From Lachnospiraceae bacterium MC2017 (lineage in GTDB: Bacteria; Bacillota; Clostridia; Lachnospirales; Lachnospiraceae): a stretch of 64,000 nt of DNA. Shown here piece by piece: positions 61,637 through 64,000 of the stretch. The stretch spans positions 43,717 to 107,716 of the forward strand of contig JNJK01000013.1 in assembly GCA_000701625.1 (NCBI GenBank). The letters are read 5' to 3'. The stretch's first letter is position 1, and each line of letters opens with the position of its first letter. The translations under genes were made by a program, and so were the position numbers. The notes beneath the pieces are model-generated. The model was not told the DNA's origin and searched no databases. It saw only the letters and a list, made by a program, of their open reading frames with translations.

Positions 61637-63145
61637 TTACTTATCAGAATTTACTGAATTAGAAAGACTACTTAAGTCAGCCTTACCTGAAAGATTGATA
61701 TTCTTGTCTGTCTTAGCATCGTAGGTATTTGCTCTCATTACTTCTGTGAGATCAAATCCAGTTGTCTCTCTTACAGATTCAATAGTTTTTGCAAGAACTT
61801 CGGGAACATAACCTCCCATGTTGTTTACACCGCTTCCAGAAACTCCGCCACCGTCGATAATTGTAATCTTATCAATAGCTGCAAGAGGTTCAGCGATAGC
61901 CTTAGCCATTTCAGGAAGTTTCTCAACTACCATCTGAGTCATAGCTGCACGACCGTACTTCTGGAGAGCTTCCGCTTTCTTATCCATAGCTTCAGCTTCG
62001 GCTTTACCTTTAGCTGCGATAGCTTCAGCTTCTGCCTTACCCTTGGCTGCGATAGCTGCTGCTTCGGCTTCACCAGCGATCCTAACAGCCTCTGCTGCTT
62101 TCTGCTGTTCGGCAAGTTTAGCTTCAGCTTCGGCAATTCTCTTATACTTTTCAGCATCAGCCTGCTGCTGGGTCTGATAGTTCATAGCTTCAGATGCCTG
62201 CTGAACACGATATTTATCGGCATCGGCCTGCTTTCTGATAGTTGCGTTGAGCTGCTGCTCCTGTACAGCTGCTTCCTGCTGTTTGAGCTCTACTTCCTTC
62301 ATCTGTCTGGCAATCTCAGCTTCAGTAGTCTTAACAGCGATAGTTTTCTGTTGTTCCTGATTATGGATTTCATAAGCAGCATCAGCTTCTGCTTTTTTAG
62401 CATCTGCTTCTGCCTTCAGGCCAGCCTGCTTAATAGCAAGTTCATTATTCTTTTCTGCTATAGCAGTTTCGGTTGCAACTCGTGCATCGTTGGCCTCACG
62501 CTTTGCAAGAGCCTGTGCAACAGCAATTTCCTTTTCAGCATTTGCCTTGGAAATCTCTGCGTTTTGACGGATAGCAACAGTATTTGCGATACCGAGATTA
62601 TCGATCACACCCAGTTCGCCGTCGGAGATATTCTGAATATTGAAGGAAACGATTTCAAGTCCCATTTTATTCATATCTTCTTTTGCATCCTCAGAAACTT
62701 TCTGAGCAAAACTCTTACGATCGTTCATAATATCTGTGAGCTTCATGGAACCGATGATCTCACGGAGATTACCTTCGAGTACGCATACGATCATGTTGTT
62801 GATATAAGCGCTGTTTTTATTAAGGAAGTTTTCCTGAGCTGCTTTCAGAAGTTCAGGTGTAGTACCGATCTTTACGGTTGCAACGGAGTCGACCATGATA
62901 TTGATATAATCGAGAGTAGGGATTGTTCTTGATGTTTTAACATCAACGGAGAGCATTCCGAGATGAAGACGGTCAACTCGCTGTAAGAAAGGAATTCTGA
63001 TTGATGAACGTCCGATGATAACCTTCGGTGCACGGGAAATTCCTGAGATAATAAGTGCCTGATCTGTAGGGGCTTTGACATAGCCCAGTACGCATATCAC
63101 CAAAACAAAGATGATGATTGCTCCTATCACGATAAATTGAATCAT
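61637..63145 (-). CDS. Flotillin-like SPFH/band 7 protein
   Basis: 502 residues. N-terminal membrane helix (FIVIGAIIIFVLVICVLGYV), SPFH domain (~25-200), then a long Ala/Glu/Lys coiled coil with tandem repeats of the form AAKGKAEAEAI near residues 365-390 and a C-terminal region (EKLPEMAKAIAEPLAAIDKI). It matches flotillin/YqiK proteins that organise membrane microdomains. ATG at 63145 follows AGGAGGAG. Confidence 0.92.
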   Translation of the reverse strand: MIQFIVIGAIIIFVLVICVLGYVKAPTDQALIISGISRAPKVIIGRSSIRIPFLQRVDRLHLGMLSVDVKTSRTIPTLDYINIMVDSVATVKIGTTPELLKAAQENFLNKNSAYINNMIVCVLEGNLREIIGSMKLTDIMNDRKSFAQKVSEDAKEDMNKMGLEIVSFNIQNISDGELGVIDNLGIANTVAIRQNAEISKANAEKEIAVAQALAKREANDARVATETAIAEKNNELAIKQAGLKAEADAKKAEADAAYEIHNQEQQKTIAVKTTEAEIARQMKEVELKQQEAAVQEQQLNATIRKQADADKYRVQQASEAMNYQTQQQADAEKYKRIAEAEAKLAEQQKAAEAVRIAGEAEAAAIAAKGKAEAEAIAAKGKAEAEAMDKKAEALQKYGRAAMTQMVVEKLPEMAKAIAEPLAAIDKITIIDGGGVSGSGVNNMGGYVPEVLAKTIESVRETTGFDLTEVMRANTYDAKTDKNINLSGKADLSSLSNSVNSDK

Positions 63146-63318
63146 GATATTCTCCTCCTTAAGTTATTGTTCTGAAAAGTTAGAATTGTTTTAGTTCAGT
63201 TCTGAACTTTGACTAAATTATAACAAAAGTGATGTTAAAAAAAATGATGAAAATATTAAGATTGAGGTTCTATTTTGCCAATTGGTACAAGAAAAAGTAT
63301 GTTATTCTTTTAAACGCC

Positions 63319-63345
63319 AAAAACGCATAGGCAAATTCCTATGCG
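63319..63345 (-). terminator. Terminator of the tRNA operon
   Basis: Minus strand CGCATAGG/CCTATGCG stem with 6-base loop followed by TTTTT. Confidence 0.85.
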
Positions 63346-63357
63346 CTTTTACTAAAG

Positions 63358-63438
63358 TGGGTGGTGGTGGATTCGAACCACCGAAGCAATCGCAGCAGAT
63401 TTACAGTCTGTCCCCTTTGGCCACTCGGGAAACCACCC
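63358..63438 (-). tRNA. tRNA-Tyr (GTA)
   Basis: Class II tRNA with acceptor GGGTGGT/ACCACCC, long variable arm, and anticodon loop CTGTAAA (anticodon at 63402-63404). T-loop GGTTCGAATCC present. Confidence 0.96.
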
Positions 63439-63459
63439 ATATTAAATTAAAAAAGAAAA

Positions 63460-63532
63460 AGCCGATGAACGGACTCGAACCGTTAACCTGCTGATTACAA
63501 ATCAGCTGCTCTGCCAATTGAGCCACATCGGC
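63460..63532 (-). tRNA. tRNA-Thr (TGT)
   Basis: Acceptor GCCGATG/CATCGGC, anticodon stem-loop GCTGATTTGTAATCAGC, T-loop GGTTCGAGTCC; no encoded CCA. Confidence 0.95.
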
Positions 63533-63543
63533 GTATTTCTAAG

Positions 63544-63616
63544 TGGGACCTACAGGGCTCGAACCTGTGACCCTCTGCTTGTAAGGCAGATGCTCTCCCA
63601 GCTGAGCTAAGATCCC
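63544..63616 (-). tRNA. tRNA-Val (TAC)
   Basis: Acceptor GGGATCT/AGGTCCC, anticodon loop TTACAAG, D-arm AGCTCAGCTGGGAGAGC, T-arm ACAGGTTCGAGCCCTGT. Confidence 0.95.
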
Positions 63617-63629
63617 ACACATCTTGATT

Positions 63630-63658
63630 ATCATACCACATTTTTGTATGTACATCAA
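63630..63658 (-). promoter_or_regulatory. Promoter of the tRNA operon
   Basis: TTGATG-17-TATGAT between the 23S gene end and tRNA-Val, so the tRNAs need not depend on the rRNA promoter. Confidence 0.65.
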
Positions 63659-63714
63659 GAACCGAACATCGAATCATTTTTTCACATCCGGGAATAACTC
63701 CCGATTTATCTTGG

Positions 63715-64000
<286 letters not shown>

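Overview
The window looks like a chromosomal segment of a low-to-mid GC, motile Clostridia, most likely a Lachnospiraceae (Butyrivibrio/Roseburia-like) bacterium. Reasons: strong AGGAGG ribosome binding sites, TTGACA/TATAAT promoters, YesMN-type two-component pairs, lipoproteins with Bacillota-style lipoboxes, a sigma-28-like promoter in front of a chemotaxis receptor, and gene types common in that family (zinc-ribbon MscL, class II aldolase, PPK2, CUT2 sugar transporter). The genus is inference. Bases 1-31.7 kb and 47.4-64 kb look like ordinary chromosome.

Layout, left part. A partial AraC-type response regulator; the split threonine/serine exporter pair; a large membrane zinc-ribbon protein; a LysR regulator divergent from a cysteine desulfidase-family enzyme; a membrane GDPD phosphodiesterase; pgi; an AGCS amino-acid symporter whose leader contains a terminator; mscL; a two-gene HipBS/HipT-like toxin-antitoxin module bracketed by paired 15-bp palindromes; a 146-bp MITE-like element; two aldo/keto reductases; LysR plus an SsuABC-like transporter; proC; a chemotaxis receptor; rsmH; a cyclophilin lipoprotein; a DMT exporter; fba; ppk2; two DUF5684-type membrane paralogues; a Nudix hydrolase.

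Centre (about 33.7-47.4 kb): an AT-richer, all-minus-strand island. It starts at a decayed large serine recombinase (three frameshifts and one in-frame stop can be placed) plus a second recombinase C-terminal fragment, and ends in a 5'-truncated DUF3427-type helicase. Between them are an excisionase-like HTH gene, an Ltp-repeat membrane protein resembling superinfection-exclusion proteins, and one long operon with a perfect consensus promoter. That operon encodes an XRE regulator, a membrane-anchored ImmA/IrrE-like protease, a zinc-ribbon membrane protein, a ubiquitin-like protein, an E1-like enzyme, an E2 fused to six membrane segments and an FHA domain, a trypsin-like protease, a JAB deubiquitinase with coiled coil, a prokaryotic RING/E3-like membrane protein, a second JAB with LysM, and an orphan protein. 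It reads as a complete ubiquitin-type conjugation and deconjugation pathway placed at the cell membrane, and is the most notable content of the window. A role in anti-phage or envelope-stress defence is inference from the neighbours.

Right part. A CUT2-type sugar ABC transporter with its own YesMN-like sensor kinase and regulator; two hypothetical genes; a HAD phosphatase and a DeoR regulator divergent across a cluster of TGTTTA sites; a FabK/nitronate monooxygenase-type flavoenzyme; a flotillin-like SPFH protein; tRNA-Tyr, tRNA-Thr and tRNA-Val (minus strand, own promoter); and the 3' part of a 23S rRNA gene running off the end. No 5S rRNA lies between the 23S gene and the terminator after the tRNAs.
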